A stretch of DNA of 44,767 bases from DAOTXL01 sp034434895 (lineage in GTDB: Bacteria; Chloroflexota; Anaerolineae; JAAYZQ01): contig DAOTYI010000004.1 in assembly GCA_034434895.1 (NCBI GenBank), positions 1 to 44,767 of the forward strand, in the 5' to 3' direction. A model generated the notes under the pieces. It searched no databases. It was not told the origin of the DNA and saw only the letters and a program-made list of their open reading frames with translations. Shown piece after piece: positions 7,101-15,396 of the stretch (position 1 is the stretch's first letter; each line of letters begins with the position of its first letter). A program made the position numbers and the translations under genes.

Positions 7101-8624
7101 TCAGCCGCCGTAGGCCCACAGGACGATCTGGGGCGTCAGGTTGGCCTCTACAAAAGCGGCAACCAGCAGCAGGGGCGCAACCAGAAAGAGGAAAACCTTG
7201 GCGAAATCGGCCATGGCTGCCACCAGCCCCTCGCCTACCGTCAAACCCTCCCGTGGCGCGGTGACCGAAGCGCCGATCCGAAGCGCAAAGGCGGTGGCCA
7301 CAACGGCTGCCGGAATCTCGAACAGGCCGTGGGGCAGGATAAAGGTCGCCAGGAAGGTCAACGGGCTGTAGCCCAGCCAGGCCACCTGTCCGGCGAAAAA
7401 GCCCACCAGGGCGATGGGCACCATCAACAGGAGGATGGCGAACACCCCCAGGCTGACGACAGCGGCCAGGCCGGCCAACAGGAGTACCTCGACATTGTGG
7501 GCAAAGATGCTCTCGGTCTTGAGCGCGGGCAAAAAGCTGACGTTGGACAGAGCCTCAAACTCCTGTTCCGACAGCTCTTCCAGCCGGAGCATCCCCTGCG
7601 GCAGAGGATACCGGGCCACATAGGCCCAGCCGATGCCGGCAGCGACGATCACGAACAGGAGGACGATGGCCATCGGCATCCAGTTGCGGCGCAGCAGGAA
7701 GGGCAGGTCATGGCGGTAGACCCGCCCCAGCCAGTGAAGCAGGCGCAGAGGGGGGCTGGCCTGCCGGCCGGCCCGGCTGCCGGGCCGGCCCCCTGGCGGC
7801 TGCACGAAAAACTGGCGGAACAGTTGCCAGGTGCGCGCCAGGTTCAGCTCATCAATCTCCCGGCCCAGGATCTCCTCACGGTTGAAGGTTTTGACCCCCA
7901 TGCGGACCAGGATGAGCATGACCACGACCAGCCCGACCGAGATGCTCCACAAGGCGTGATAGTTGCCCCAGAACATGACCACGCTCTCGACCTGGATCAG
8001 AATGGCCATGGGCACGATGATAAAGCTGGCCAGCAGGTTGGCGGCCCGCACACTGGTGGTCTGGCTGGAGACAACCACCGCTCCGGAAACCATCACCAGG
8101 GCCGACAGGATGTTGAGGGTGAGGATCTGGAGGAACAATGACCAGGAGGGCGCCCAACCGATGGACAGATACAGCCCGCCCAGATAGACGCCGATGCCCA
8201 GAAGGCTGCCCAACAAGGGCAGGGCGGTTGCAGCGATCATTTTGCCCAGATAGAGTTCCAGGTCGGTGATGGGCATCGCCAGCAACGGTTCGATGCTGTG
8301 CCGCTCCTTTTCACCGACAAAGGTCTCCAGGGCGATGACCAGCGAGAAAGAGATGGGGAAAAAGCCGACGATCATCAGCAAGAAGGGGATCAGCCGCTCG
8401 CCGATGATGGCCGCCTCCCGCTTTTGGACAAATTCGATGGCTGTCTGGGCTGTCCAGTTCATCAACCAGGGGAAGAGGAGGGTCAGGATGAGGATGGGGC
8501 TCACGATGCGCCAGTCGCGCACCGTGTCGCGCAGTTCGCGGCGGGCGATGATCCTCACCACCTTGAAATTGGAGCGCTGGCGGCCGGGGGCCATGGGGCG
8601 TGGCGGTTCAACGGTCCTGCTCAT
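7101..8624 (-). CDS. ABC-2 type permease fused to a SpoIIM-like (DUF95) domain
   Basis: The 507-residue protein appears to carry two membrane modules. Residues 1 to about 285 have the layout of an ABC-2 exporter permease: one helix near residue 45, a large loop, then several helices including the LVIALETFVGEKERHSIEPLLAMPIT block seen in such permeases. Residues about 300-507 resemble stage II sporulation protein M: five or so helices with the FILPHGLFEIPAA block and a late LLLVAAFVEANLTP. The start at ATG 8624 follows GGAGGTGACG and overlaps the ATPase gene by 17 bases, so the two are coupled. Together they should form an ABC exporter of unknown substrate. SpoIIM-like proteins occur widely outside spore formers, so sporulation is not implied. 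Confidence 0.85.
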   Translation of the reverse strand: MSRTVEPPRPMAPGRQRSNFKVVRIIARRELRDTVRDWRIVSPILILTLLFPWLMNWTAQTAIEFVQKREAAIIGERLIPFLLMIVGFFPISFSLVIALETFVGEKERHSIEPLLAMPITDLELYLGKMIAATALPLLGSLLGIGVYLGGLYLSIGWAPSWSLFLQILTLNILSALVMVSGAVVVSSQTTSVRAANLLASFIIVPMAILIQVESVVMFWGNYHALWSISVGLVVVMLILVRMGVKTFNREEILGREIDELNLARTWQLFRQFFVQPPGGRPGSRAGRQASPPLRLLHWLGRVYRHDLPFLLRRNWMPMAIVLLFVIVAAGIGWAYVARYPLPQGMLRLEELSEQEFEALSNVSFLPALKTESIFAHNVEVLLLAGLAAVVSLGVFAILLLMVPIALVGFFAGQVAWLGYSPLTFLATFILPHGLFEIPAAVVATAFALRIGASVTAPREGLTVGEGLVAAMADFAKVFLFLVAPLLLVAAFVEANLTPQIVLWAYGG

Positions 8625-9588
8625 CGTCACCTCCGTCAGACACGATCCGCAGGTAAACATCCTCCAGGCTGCGGGGCACCTCGCTCAACGTCAAGACCCG
8701 GGCCTCCATCGCGGCCAGGCGGGCCAGGAGCGCCGGATTGGTCGTTTCGGGGGAGGAGGTCCGGTAGCGGAACCAGGTGTCGCCCCACTCTTCGACCTGC
8801 ACCAGGTCGGTCAGGCCGGGCAGGTAACCGTTCAGGGAGTCGGCCAGCCGCACCTCCAGCAACGGCGGCCCGAGCAGTTGCGCTTTGAGGCGGGCCGGGG
8901 TATCGAGGGCGACGATCCGACCGCGACGGATGATGGCAATCCGGTCGGCCAGCAGTTCAGCTTCGGTCAGATTGTGGGTGCACAGCAGCACCGTGCGCCG
9001 TTCGCGCCGCAGGTCCAGGATGGCATCGCGCACCTGCCTGGCGCTGTGGGGGTCCATGGCCGAGGTCGGCTCATCCAGGAGCAACACCGGCGGGTCATGA
9101 AGCATGGCGCGGATCAGGGCCAGCTTCTGTCGCATCCCCTTGGAATACTCGGCCAGGCGCTGACGGCGGGCCTGGGCCAGGCCGAACTGCTCGGTGAGGG
9201 TGGCGGTCCGGCGGCGGATCTGCTCCGCCGACAGGCCCTGCAATTCGCCAAAGAAGGCCAGGTACTCGTCGGCCCGCATCCGCAGGTACAGGCCGGGGAA
9301 CTCGGTCAGCAGGCCGACGGCGTGGCGCACCTGACGGGCATCGCGCACCGTATCAAAGCCGGCCACCTGTGCCCGGCCGGCGCTGGGCGTGAGGATGGAG
9401 GCCAACATGCGCACCGTGGTCGTCTTGCCTGCGCCGTTAGGGCCCAGCAGGGCCAGGATCTCGCCTGCGGCCACATCAAAGGTCACGCCGTCCACGGCAG
9501 TGAGCCAGGTCAGGGCTTCGGCCCCCTCTCTGCCGGCCCTGGTGGTGGAACAGGGAAAACGTTTCGTCAGATTCTCGGTTTGAATCAT
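8608..9588 (-). CDS. ABC transporter ATP-binding protein (ABC-2 exporter partner)
   Basis: The 326-residue ATPase has Walker A GPNGAGKTT at 49-57, an ABC signature YSKGMRQKL, Walker B VLLLDEPTSAMDP, and the switch His in CTHNL. About 100 C-terminal residues beyond the nucleotide-binding domain are typical of CcmA/NatA-type ATPases that pair with ABC-2 permeases. The start is ATG 9588, preceded by GGAGGGCGAGG; an earlier in-frame ATG lies before that site and lacks one. The gene begins 14 bases after the lipid kinase stop and overlaps the start of its permease, so one transcript and coupled translation are likely. It powers export or lipid/peptide handling of unknown substrate. Confidence 0.93.
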   Translation of the reverse strand: MIQTENLTKRFPCSTTRAGREGAEALTWLTAVDGVTFDVAAGEILALLGPNGAGKTTTVRMLASILTPSAGRAQVAGFDTVRDARQVRHAVGLLTEFPGLYLRMRADEYLAFFGELQGLSAEQIRRRTATLTEQFGLAQARRQRLAEYSKGMRQKLALIRAMLHDPPVLLLDEPTSAMDPHSARQVRDAILDLRRERRTVLLCTHNLTEAELLADRIAIIRRGRIVALDTPARLKAQLLGPPLLEVRLADSLNGYLPGLTDLVQVEEWGDTWFRYRTSSPETTNPALLARLAAMEARVLTLSEVPRSLEDVYLRIVSDGGDDEQDR

Positions 9589-9601
9589 CCTCGCCCTCCG
9601 T

Positions 9602-10531
9602 TTACCCGGCAAACATCTCCGGCCGGGTGTGCCGTGGGATCAGCACCGTCAGGGCCTGGGGCACCACCTGGCAGGAGAGGGGAGTGAAGCCGAACGGCTC
9701 GCCGTCCACATGGATGGCCATCGGCTTTTCGGTCTCGATCTGGATGGTGCTCCCCCGGCAAAAGCTATGGCGTGGGTCGTGGACGTGCAGGCCGGTGATG
9801 ACACCCGCCGTTGTGCGCAGGACAGAGATAAAACCGCTGCCGACAAAGATATCTACATCCAGCAGACCGTCGTCCAGGCGGGCGTCGGTCGCAATCCGCA
9901 CCTTGCCGCCGTACAGTTGGGAGTTGCTGATGACGATGAGGATGGAACGGCGGTAGAAGCGCTGGCCGTCAATCAGAATCCGGCTTCGGATGCCGGCCAT
10001 GTTCGTTGCGGTCACCACCCCGGCCACGATGTAGGCCAGCGCGCCCAACCGCCGTTGGCGGCGGCTGCGCGGCTCCATCGCATAGGTCACCTCAGCGTCC
10101 AGCCCCAGGCCCACCCACTGCAAAAAATAGCGGCCGTTGGCTTTGCCCAGGTCAATGCGTCGGGTCGTGCCGGGCACCAGCGCCTTGACCGCATCCACCA
10201 CCGGCAACCAGTGGAGCGGCGAGCGGGTGGGCAGGCCCAATGCCTTGGCCCACACGTTCCCCGTCCCCCCTGGCAACACGCCCAGGGCCACCGGGCTTTG
10301 GGCCAGTCCATTGATCACCTCGTTGATGGTGCCGTCGCCGCCCACCACGAACACAGCGTCGAACTCCTGGTCCACAGCCTGGCGGGCCAGATCGGTCGCC
10401 TCCCCCGGCCGCCCGGTCTGGCGCAGGACCGTCCGCCAGCCGTGGTCCTCCAGATGGTTGAGCACGGCGGGCAATTCGCGCCTCACGTCCCACGGCCCGG
10501 AAGTGGGATTGACGATCAACATGGCTCGCAT
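9602..10531 (-). CDS. Diacylglycerol/sphingosine kinase-family lipid kinase
   Basis: The 309-residue protein has the DAGK catalytic domain: the nucleotide-binding GGDGTINEV at 64-72 and PGGTGN at 87-92. A C-terminal beta-sandwich with HVDGEPFG follows, as in the YegS/DgkB group of soluble lipid kinases. Such enzymes phosphorylate diacylglycerol or related lipids at the inner membrane face, often to recycle lipids from cell-envelope polymer synthesis. The start ATG 10531 is preceded by AGGAG; a longer reading to 10573 runs into repeat sequence. It heads a four-gene minus-strand unit with the ABC exporter and the RNase Z-like gene. A link between the lipid kinase and the exporter is suggested only by position. 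Confidence 0.9.
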   Translation of the reverse strand: MRAMLIVNPTSGPWDVRRELPAVLNHLEDHGWRTVLRQTGRPGEATDLARQAVDQEFDAVFVVGGDGTINEVINGLAQSPVALGVLPGGTGNVWAKALGLPTRSPLHWLPVVDAVKALVPGTTRRIDLGKANGRYFLQWVGLGLDAEVTYAMEPRSRRQRRLGALAYIVAGVVTATNMAGIRSRILIDGQRFYRRSILIVISNSQLYGGKVRIATDARLDDGLLDVDIFVGSGFISVLRTTAGVITGLHVHDPRHSFCRGSTIQIETEKPMAIHVDGEPFGFTPLSCQVVPQALTVLIPRHTRPEMFAG

Positions 10532-10703
10532 GGCCACTCCTGTCCCTTTTGGAACACGGACCAACACGGACAAACACAGACTTTTGTCGGCGGAAGTCCC
10601 TGTTTTTCCATAGTATCCGTTGGATTGAGCCTGTCGAGACCCGTGTCCCTTTTGACTCGAGTGCGTAACTCCTGGGATGGTTCATAACAGGTTGACCCCT
10701 GAT

Positions 10704-10793
10704 GGGACACGGATAAACAAGGATGAGACGGATCAACACGGATTTTACTTCGATCATCCGTGTTCATCCGTGAAATCCGTGTCATCCGTGTCC
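10704..10793. repeat. CACGGAT-type imperfect palindromic repeat
   Basis: The left half carries four spaced ACGGAT or AAGGAT words. The right half carries the complement, ATCCGTG, four times, with a short TTTTACTTCG centre. The whole can fold into one long imperfect hairpin. A shorter relative with ACACGGA words lies at 10543-10610. The build (a palindrome made of reiterated 7-12 base words) matches the CAAAG family but the word differs. Confidence 0.75.
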
Positions 10794-10798
10794 TATAA

Positions 10799-10851
10799 AG
10801 GTCCACCCTGGTCGCCATTTATGTTAATTTAACAATGTCAAGTTTGTCGAG
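10799..10851 (+). repeat. R2 dispersed repeat, copy 2
   Basis: It begins GGTCCACCCTGG, has the block CCATTTATGTTAATTTAAC, and ends in AATGTCAAGT. It is nearly identical over about 45 bases to the copy at the left edge of the window. It abuts the end of the CACGGAT palindrome, so two repeat families sit side by side. Confidence 0.8.
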
Positions 10852-10972
10852 ATACCGAAGAGCAGAAATCTCTGCCTGTCCATTATACCAGACCTTCTGA
10901 CCTTGTGCCAATCCTGATTGGGTGACCGTCACGAGTTGGAGGGCACGGATAACCACTGCTGGACCGGATTGC

Positions 10973-11001
10973 TTGACTTTGCCGCAGAATGTGGCTATAA
11001 T
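10973..11001 (+). promoter_or_regulatory. Consensus sigma-A promoter of the sppA operon
   Basis: TTGACT at 10973-10978 and TATAAT at 10996-11001 are separated by exactly 17 bases. Transcription would begin near 11008, giving a leader of about 90 bases that contains the 11051-11070 hairpin. Confidence 0.85.
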
Positions 11002-11050
11002 AGAGCCAGAATGGCCAGAGGCGGTTGAGGACCTGCGCTGGCTGGCCGGC

Positions 11051-11070
11051 AGCACAGGATGAATCCTGTG
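11051..11070. repeat. Short palindrome upstream of sppA (GCACAGG type)
   Basis: GCACAGGAT and ATCCTGTGC form a perfect nine-base stem with a two-base centre, 25 bases before the sppA start. A relative with the same GCACAGG arms lies before secD at 20933-20958. It has no T-run after it, so it is not an ordinary terminator. Confidence 0.7.
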
Positions 11071-11095
11071 CCACACACTCAGAAAGCGAGGTTGT

Positions 11096-11944
11096 ATGGA
11101 CAGACGCCGCATATTCCACCCGTTTCTCAAAGCTGCAGGCCTCATTCTCCCCCTGGCCCTGGGCTTTCTGCTCGCCCTCCAATTCATCCCTGCCCCCCAG
11201 GTGGCCGTCATCCGCATTGAAGGGGACATCTGGGGAGCCTATACCGCCTATCTCAACCAGGCGTTGCAGGAAGCGGAGATGGACCCGGCCGTCCGCGCCG
11301 TCGTGCTGGATATCGTCAGCCCTGGCGGTGAGGTGACAGCCAGCGAAGAGCTGTACTTTACTCTGCTCAAACTGCGCGACAAAAAGCCGGTCGTCGCCTC
11401 GGTGGGGGAGATGGCGGCCAGCGGTGCCTACTATATCGCCTGTGCTGCCGACCCGATCTACGCCAAGCCGGCCTCGATGGTGGGCAACATCGGCGTCATC
11501 TCCTACCTGCCCGAACCGGACCTGGTGGACGAGGTGCTCATCACCACCGGCCCCTTCAAACTGTCCGGCGGACCGCAGGTGGCCTATGTCCGCCAGTTAG
11601 AGATGCTGAAAGATTCTTTCCTGGCGGCGGTCATGGCCCAACGCGCTGACCGCTTACAGGTTGGACCGGAGGTGCTCTCCCGAGGCGAGATCTATCTCGG
11701 CTTTCAGGCGCAGCAGATGGGCCTGGTGGACCAGATCGGCTCCCTGGCGGAGGCCGTCGCTCACGCTGCCGCCCTGGCCGGGCTCCGCCACTACGAGGTG
11801 GTGGACCGCACCCCTGAATTGCCCGAAGAACTGGCGATATTCGGACTCAAGCTCTGGCATGGCACAACCGCAGCGACGGTGGCCGCCCGGCCCCCAAACC
11901 TGCCGCCCGGATTCTATTACCGCTACGTCGAGCCACAGCCATAA
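11096..11944 (+). CDS. sppA: S49-family signal peptide peptidase (SppA-like)
   Basis: The 282-residue serine protease is anchored by one N-terminal helix (about residues 12-30), with the catalytic domain outside the membrane. The S49 marks are SPGG at 75-78, the catalytic Ser109 in MAASGAYYIA and a Lys at 155 in TGPFKLSGGP, placed like the Ser/Lys dyad of the short Bacillus-type SppA. These enzymes degrade signal peptides left in the membrane, and some clip other membrane proteins. The ATG has only a weak GAGG upstream; no better start is seen. It is the first gene of a three-gene plus-strand operon, 39 bases ahead of the 770-residue anchored protein. Confidence 0.92.
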   Translation: MDRRRIFHPFLKAAGLILPLALGFLLALQFIPAPQVAVIRIEGDIWGAYTAYLNQALQEAEMDPAVRAVVLDIVSPGGEVTASEELYFTLLKLRDKKPVVASVGEMAASGAYYIACAADPIYAKPASMVGNIGVISYLPEPDLVDEVLITTGPFKLSGGPQVAYVRQLEMLKDSFLAAVMAQRADRLQVGPEVLSRGEIYLGFQAQQMGLVDQIGSLAEAVAHAAALAGLRHYEVVDRTPELPEELAIFGLKLWHGTTAATVAARPPNLPPGFYYRYVEPQP

Positions 11945-11983
11945 CCGGTGCCGGGCACCTGAGCGCCTGGAAAGGACTGGAAC

Positions 11984-14296
11984 ATGTTGAAAAAAGTAGC
12001 CCTCTACCTTCTTCTGCCCATGGTCCTGCTGGCCCTGCCGCCGCTTGCCCGCTGGCTCTATTATTACGAAGGGAGGTATCAGCCAGGCCAGGTGCCTCAC
12101 CCCGACCTGAGCACGATCAGGGTGCAGACCCCGGAGATCGCCCCCTTTGCCGATCGCTTCACCGCCGTTGAACCGGGTGTCATCCTGCTCGACCAGGCGC
12201 ATGACAACCGTTTTACCCTCAACGAACTGAACCTCCTGCAAGCCAGGCTGGCTGCCCGGGGCCAACGCCTCGAAATCCTGAAAAAGGCCGGCGACCTGGC
12301 AGCACAATTGCGTTACGCCCGGGCGCTGGTGGTGATCTCCCCAGGCCAGGATTGGCAGGCTGATGAAATCCGACAGGTCCAGGAGTTCGTGGACAAAGGG
12401 GGGCGGCTCCTGCTGGTGACCGATCCCACCCGCTTTTCCATCGAGTTTGACGATCTCGACACGCCGATTCTGGACCCGGATGCCCCCCACATCAACGACC
12501 TGGCCGCCCGCTTTGGCCTGATCTTCCAACCGGACTATCTCTATAACACCGTCGTCAATGAAGGGAACTTTCGTAACATCCGGCTGACCGATTTTGCCCG
12601 CCATGAGCTGACGGCAGGGCTGAGTCAGGTCGTCTTTTACGCTGCTCACTCCATCATCTCCGAGGAGATGGCCCTGATCACCGCCGACGGCGAGACCCGC
12701 TCCAGCAGCAGCGAGCGGGCGGGTCGGCTGGCCGTGGCCATCCTGGCTGCCGACGGGTCGGTGCTGGCCCTGGGCGATCTGACCTTCATGACCGAGCCGT
12801 ACAACGCCGTGTATGACAACGACCGGCTGATCGCCAACGTAGCCGATTTCCTCAGCGGGGCGCAACGCCGCTATGAACTGGCCGATTTCCCCCTGTTCTT
12901 TGCCGACCAGGTAGACCTGGTCTACAGCGGCGACCCGCTGCTGGACAGCGACCTGCTGCCGGCCGGCAGCAGCCTGCAAACCCTCTTTGCCGATCTGGGA
13001 AAAAGGCTGACGGTCCGCGAGCAAGAAGAGATCGCCCACGACACCCTCTTCCTGGGGCTGTATGAAGAGGCCGCAGAGGTGCAACCCTACCTGACCGCCG
13101 CTGAGGTGACCCTGCTCATCACTCCCACCAAAGCGGCTGAGGAGGAGGCGACAGCCACACCCGCCCCAACCTTGCGCCCAACGGCCACCCCCTCGACTGC
13201 CATCACCGCTTCGTTGACCGTGCCCCCTGCTCTGACACCGACCCCGACGGCCACCCTCTCGCTCACCACCACCGCCGGGCTATCGCCGACCGTCAGGGGC
13301 CGCATCGAAATCGAATCGCTGGGCCAGATGGTGCCGACCGGGACGGCGCTGTTGCTCCTCCAGACGGCCGGTGAGCGCCACGTGCTGGTCATCCTGGCCG
13401 ACACCCAGACCGGCCTGACCAACGCCATCCAACGCCTGACCGATGGCAACCTGCAAGACTGCCTGATCCACGAGACAGAGTCACCGACGAAAACGGTGGT
13501 GGCCCTGTGTCCGACCGGTGAAGTGGCAGCGGGTGAAGGGGAAGGGGGCTGGCAGAAACCGGTGGCCACACCCACCCAGGCCCCGGAGCTGACCACCACC
13601 CCATCGCCGACCGGCACCATCGAGCCGCCGGCCCCGACTCCCACCCCATCGCCGGTCAGCCGGCCGGAGGGGCGCATCCTGGTCCTGGCCCTGGACAAGG
13701 GCCAGGGCCGCTACGACAACCTGACCGACGCCGACGATTATGTGGCCATCCTGAGCAGCCGCTACGAGGTGACGGCCTGGAGCGTGGCCGAGAAAGGCAT
13801 CCCCGCCGCCCACGACCTGGTCGGTTATGACCTGGTCATCTGGGCGGCGGGGGACTATGAGGACCCCATGGGTGAGGAAGAGAGCCAGGCGCTGGTGACC
13901 GTCATGTTGTCCAAGATCCCGGTCATCGTCTCGGGCGCTTTTGTCGGCGACACACCGACCCGCTCGGCGCAGCGTGACATCCAGGTCCATCACGCCGATC
14001 ACCCCCTGACGAAGGGGTTCAAGGCCGAGGAGGTGATCCCTTTTGTGCCCGCCCCATCGGGTCAGGAATATGAGACCAGCGTATTGAAAGGGGAAAAGGA
14101 GGGCCGGGGTGTCTCCATCCCCTTTGTCCGGGGTCCCGACAGCGAGGATGCCGGTGAGGCAGCAGTCTATGTCATGGCCGATGAGCAACAAGGGATCTAC
14201 CTGGTGCTCATCGGCTTTCCCATCTACCTGCTGCCGGAGGAGGCCAAAACCAGGCTGGTGTTGAACGCCACCGCCTGGCTGGTCAGTGCAGAATAA
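11984..14296 (+). CDS. Membrane-anchored protein with two GATase-like domains and Thr/Pro linkers
   Basis: I do not recognise a named family with certainty. The 770-residue protein begins with a signal anchor (about 4-24). Residues 30-360 look like a DUF4350/GldG-type GATase-like domain, with VVISPGQDW, VDKGGRLLLVTD and a GDLTFMTE block. A Thr/Pro-rich linker (about 383-435) leads to a small alpha/beta segment (440-510), then a second Thr/Pro linker (515-557). A C-terminal domain (557-770) with DLVIWAAGDYED, IPVIVSGAFVGD and VLIGFPIYLL resembles ThuA/DUF4350 folds. Such domains bind ligands or sugars without obvious catalysis. It lies between sppA and a receiver gene; the RBS is GGAAAGGA. Confidence 0.75.
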   Translation: MLKKVALYLLLPMVLLALPPLARWLYYYEGRYQPGQVPHPDLSTIRVQTPEIAPFADRFTAVEPGVILLDQAHDNRFTLNELNLLQARLAARGQRLEILKKAGDLAAQLRYARALVVISPGQDWQADEIRQVQEFVDKGGRLLLVTDPTRFSIEFDDLDTPILDPDAPHINDLAARFGLIFQPDYLYNTVVNEGNFRNIRLTDFARHELTAGLSQVVFYAAHSIISEEMALITADGETRSSSSERAGRLAVAILAADGSVLALGDLTFMTEPYNAVYDNDRLIANVADFLSGAQRRYELADFPLFFADQVDLVYSGDPLLDSDLLPAGSSLQTLFADLGKRLTVREQEEIAHDTLFLGLYEEAAEVQPYLTAAEVTLLITPTKAAEEEATATPAPTLRPTATPSTAITASLTVPPALTPTPTATLSLTTTAGLSPTVRGRIEIESLGQMVPTGTALLLLQTAGERHVLVILADTQTGLTNAIQRLTDGNLQDCLIHETESPTKTVVALCPTGEVAAGEGEGGWQKPVATPTQAPELTTTPSPTGTIEPPAPTPTPSPVSRPEGRILVLALDKGQGRYDNLTDADDYVAILSSRYEVTAWSVAEKGIPAAHDLVGYDLVIWAAGDYEDPMGEEESQALVTVMLSKIPVIVSGAFVGDTPTRSAQRDIQVHHADHPLTKGFKAEEVIPFVPAPSGQEYETSVLKGEKEGRGVSIPFVRGPDSEDAGEAAVYVMADEQQGIYLVLIGFPIYLLPEEAKTRLVLNATAWLVSAE

Positions 14297-14308
14297 GGGG
14301 AAGGAGAG

Positions 14309-15103
14309 ATGGCCCCTCGAATTCTGGTGGTGGATCGAAACCTGGCTTTTGCCACCATGCTCCAGGATATGCTGGTGTCGGAGGGGGGGTATCATGCCGA
14401 AGTGGCCGGTACCGGCCGCGAGGCGTTAAACCGGCTGCGGCAGGCCGACTTTGATCTGACCATCATAGATGTGGACCTGGCCCCCGATGACATGACCTAT
14501 CAGCAGTTGATCCGACAGGTGCGTCGGCTCCGGCCCACCATGCGCTTGATGCTCATTCCCCTCATGGGCGAAGATCTGCCGGCCGACGCCCGCCAGTTGA
14601 GCATCCAGGGAACAGTATCCAAGCCTTTTTTCGCCGATGACCTGCTGGCCGGCATTCAGGAGGCGCTGGCCAAAAAGGTCCAGCCGGCCGGCCAGCAACC
14701 CGCGCCCCCGTCTGTGAGTGGGCTGGCCGCTGACGCCCAGGGCGTGCTGGCCGAACTGGTGCGGGAGACCCAGGCCGATGCCGCGCTCCTGGTTTCCACC
14801 GCAGCGGGGGCCGCACAGCTCGTCGCCCATGTCAACGCCTGGGACGTCAGCCGGGCCCAGACGCTGGCCGGGCTGAGCGCGACCATTGTTCGCGCGGTCA
14901 AGGCCGCTGCCGGTTTTTTCGAGGGGGAAGAGGAACTGTTCGAGCATCATATGTTCGAAAGCAGGTCTTTAAGACTGTACATCATGGCTTTACCTGAGAA
15001 CCTTCTGCTGGTGACCGTCACACCTCTCCACACTCCATTAGGGACGGTTCGCACCAATCTACGCCGTGCTGCCCGTTCTCTGACCGGTTTGCCGTTGACG
15101 TAA
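14309..15103 (+). CDS. Response-regulator receiver domain with C-terminal roadblock-like domain
   Basis: The 264-residue protein begins with a receiver domain: D9 in LVVDRN, the likely phosphoacceptor D54 in TIIDVDL, and K105 in VSKPF. The usual Ser/Thr before the fourth helix is replaced in LIPLMG, so phospho-signalling may be altered. Residues from about 140 to 264 have the alpha/beta pattern of roadblock/LC7 proteins, with AALLVSTAAGAAQLVAHV followed by a helix and ENLLLVTVTP. Roadblock proteins usually regulate small GTPases, but none is nearby. No DNA-binding domain is present. It starts 12 bases after the 770-residue gene, behind GGGGAAGGAG, so the three genes form one operon. Confidence 0.8.
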   Translation: MAPRILVVDRNLAFATMLQDMLVSEGGYHAEVAGTGREALNRLRQADFDLTIIDVDLAPDDMTYQQLIRQVRRLRPTMRLMLIPLMGEDLPADARQLSIQGTVSKPFFADDLLAGIQEALAKKVQPAGQQPAPPSVSGLAADAQGVLAELVRETQADAALLVSTAAGAAQLVAHVNAWDVSRAQTLAGLSATIVRAVKAAAGFFEGEEELFEHHMFESRSLRLYIMALPENLLLVTVTPLHTPLGTVRTNLRRAARSLTGLPLT

Positions 15104-15266
15104 GCTTGCTTAAAATCCTCCGCTCCCGAAAACTTAAGATTGGGGACGGTCAGAAAGGGAGCCGCCTACTAAAGATTGGGGTTCAGGCTTCCCCCAGCCC
15201 CTAATTGTGGATCGTCCCCCCCGATCCAGGCGCAGCAAATCACCCTCTGATGCAGGGGAAAAGGGG

Positions 15267-15295
15267 TTGCGCAAAGAGCGGACCTCTGGTACAAT
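15267..15295 (+). promoter_or_regulatory. Probable sigma-A promoter of dnaA
   Basis: TTGCGC at 15267-15272 and TACAAT at 15290-15295 are spaced by 17 bases, giving a leader of about 95 bases. The -35 is a partial match, the -10 a good one. Confidence 0.6.
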
Positions 15296-15354
15296 GCCGG
15301 AGCGATTATAGCGCGAAGGGAATCCCTGGCCCGGCCGTCCAGGCCGACAAACCT

Positions 15355-15385
15355 TTGTAGCCAACTGTGAGCAGTTGTCCTACAA
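15355..15385. repeat. GTAGGGCAACTG-type palindrome before dnaA
   Basis: TTGTAGCCAACTG pairs, with one bulge, with CAGTTGTCCTACAA around a TGAG loop. The same palindrome in better form lies before valS (19622-19649), and a looser one lies before secF (22675-22703). It ends 12 bases before the dnaA GTG, just ahead of the ribosome-binding site. Confidence 0.7.
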
Positions 15386-15396
15386 TCGGAGAGCTT

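Larger units (their letters stand above)
10532..11095. other. 564-base gene-free region rich in repeats, with the sppA promoter
   Basis: The region holds CACGGA-type repeats (10543-10610 and 10704-10793), an R2 copy (10799-10851), a consensus promoter (10973-11001) and a short hairpin (11051-11070). Several short open frames cross it but encode only repeat sequence. No clear minus-strand promoter for the lipid kinase unit was found, though it should lie here. Confidence 0.6.
15104..15396. other. 293-base region upstream of dnaA
   Basis: The region holds the dnaA promoter and a palindrome against the start codon. A phrase AAGATTGGGG occurs twice (near 15136 and 15172). One weak DnaA-box-like word, TGTGGATCG, lies at 15206-15214. 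There is no cluster of DnaA boxes and no long AT-rich stretch, so I do not call an origin. Confidence 0.55.

Noticed and set aside
10543..10793. CRISPR array suggested by regularly repeated ACGGAT words
   Set aside because: Words are short, spaced by a few bases only, and inverted in the second half; no cas genes are near.
11654..13084. 476-residue minus-strand frame opposite sppA and the anchored protein
   Set aside because: No domain, antisense composition, and it spans the gap between two well-supported genes.
15104..15396. Replication origin upstream of dnaA
   Set aside because: Only one imperfect DnaA-box-like word and no AT-rich unwinding stretch.
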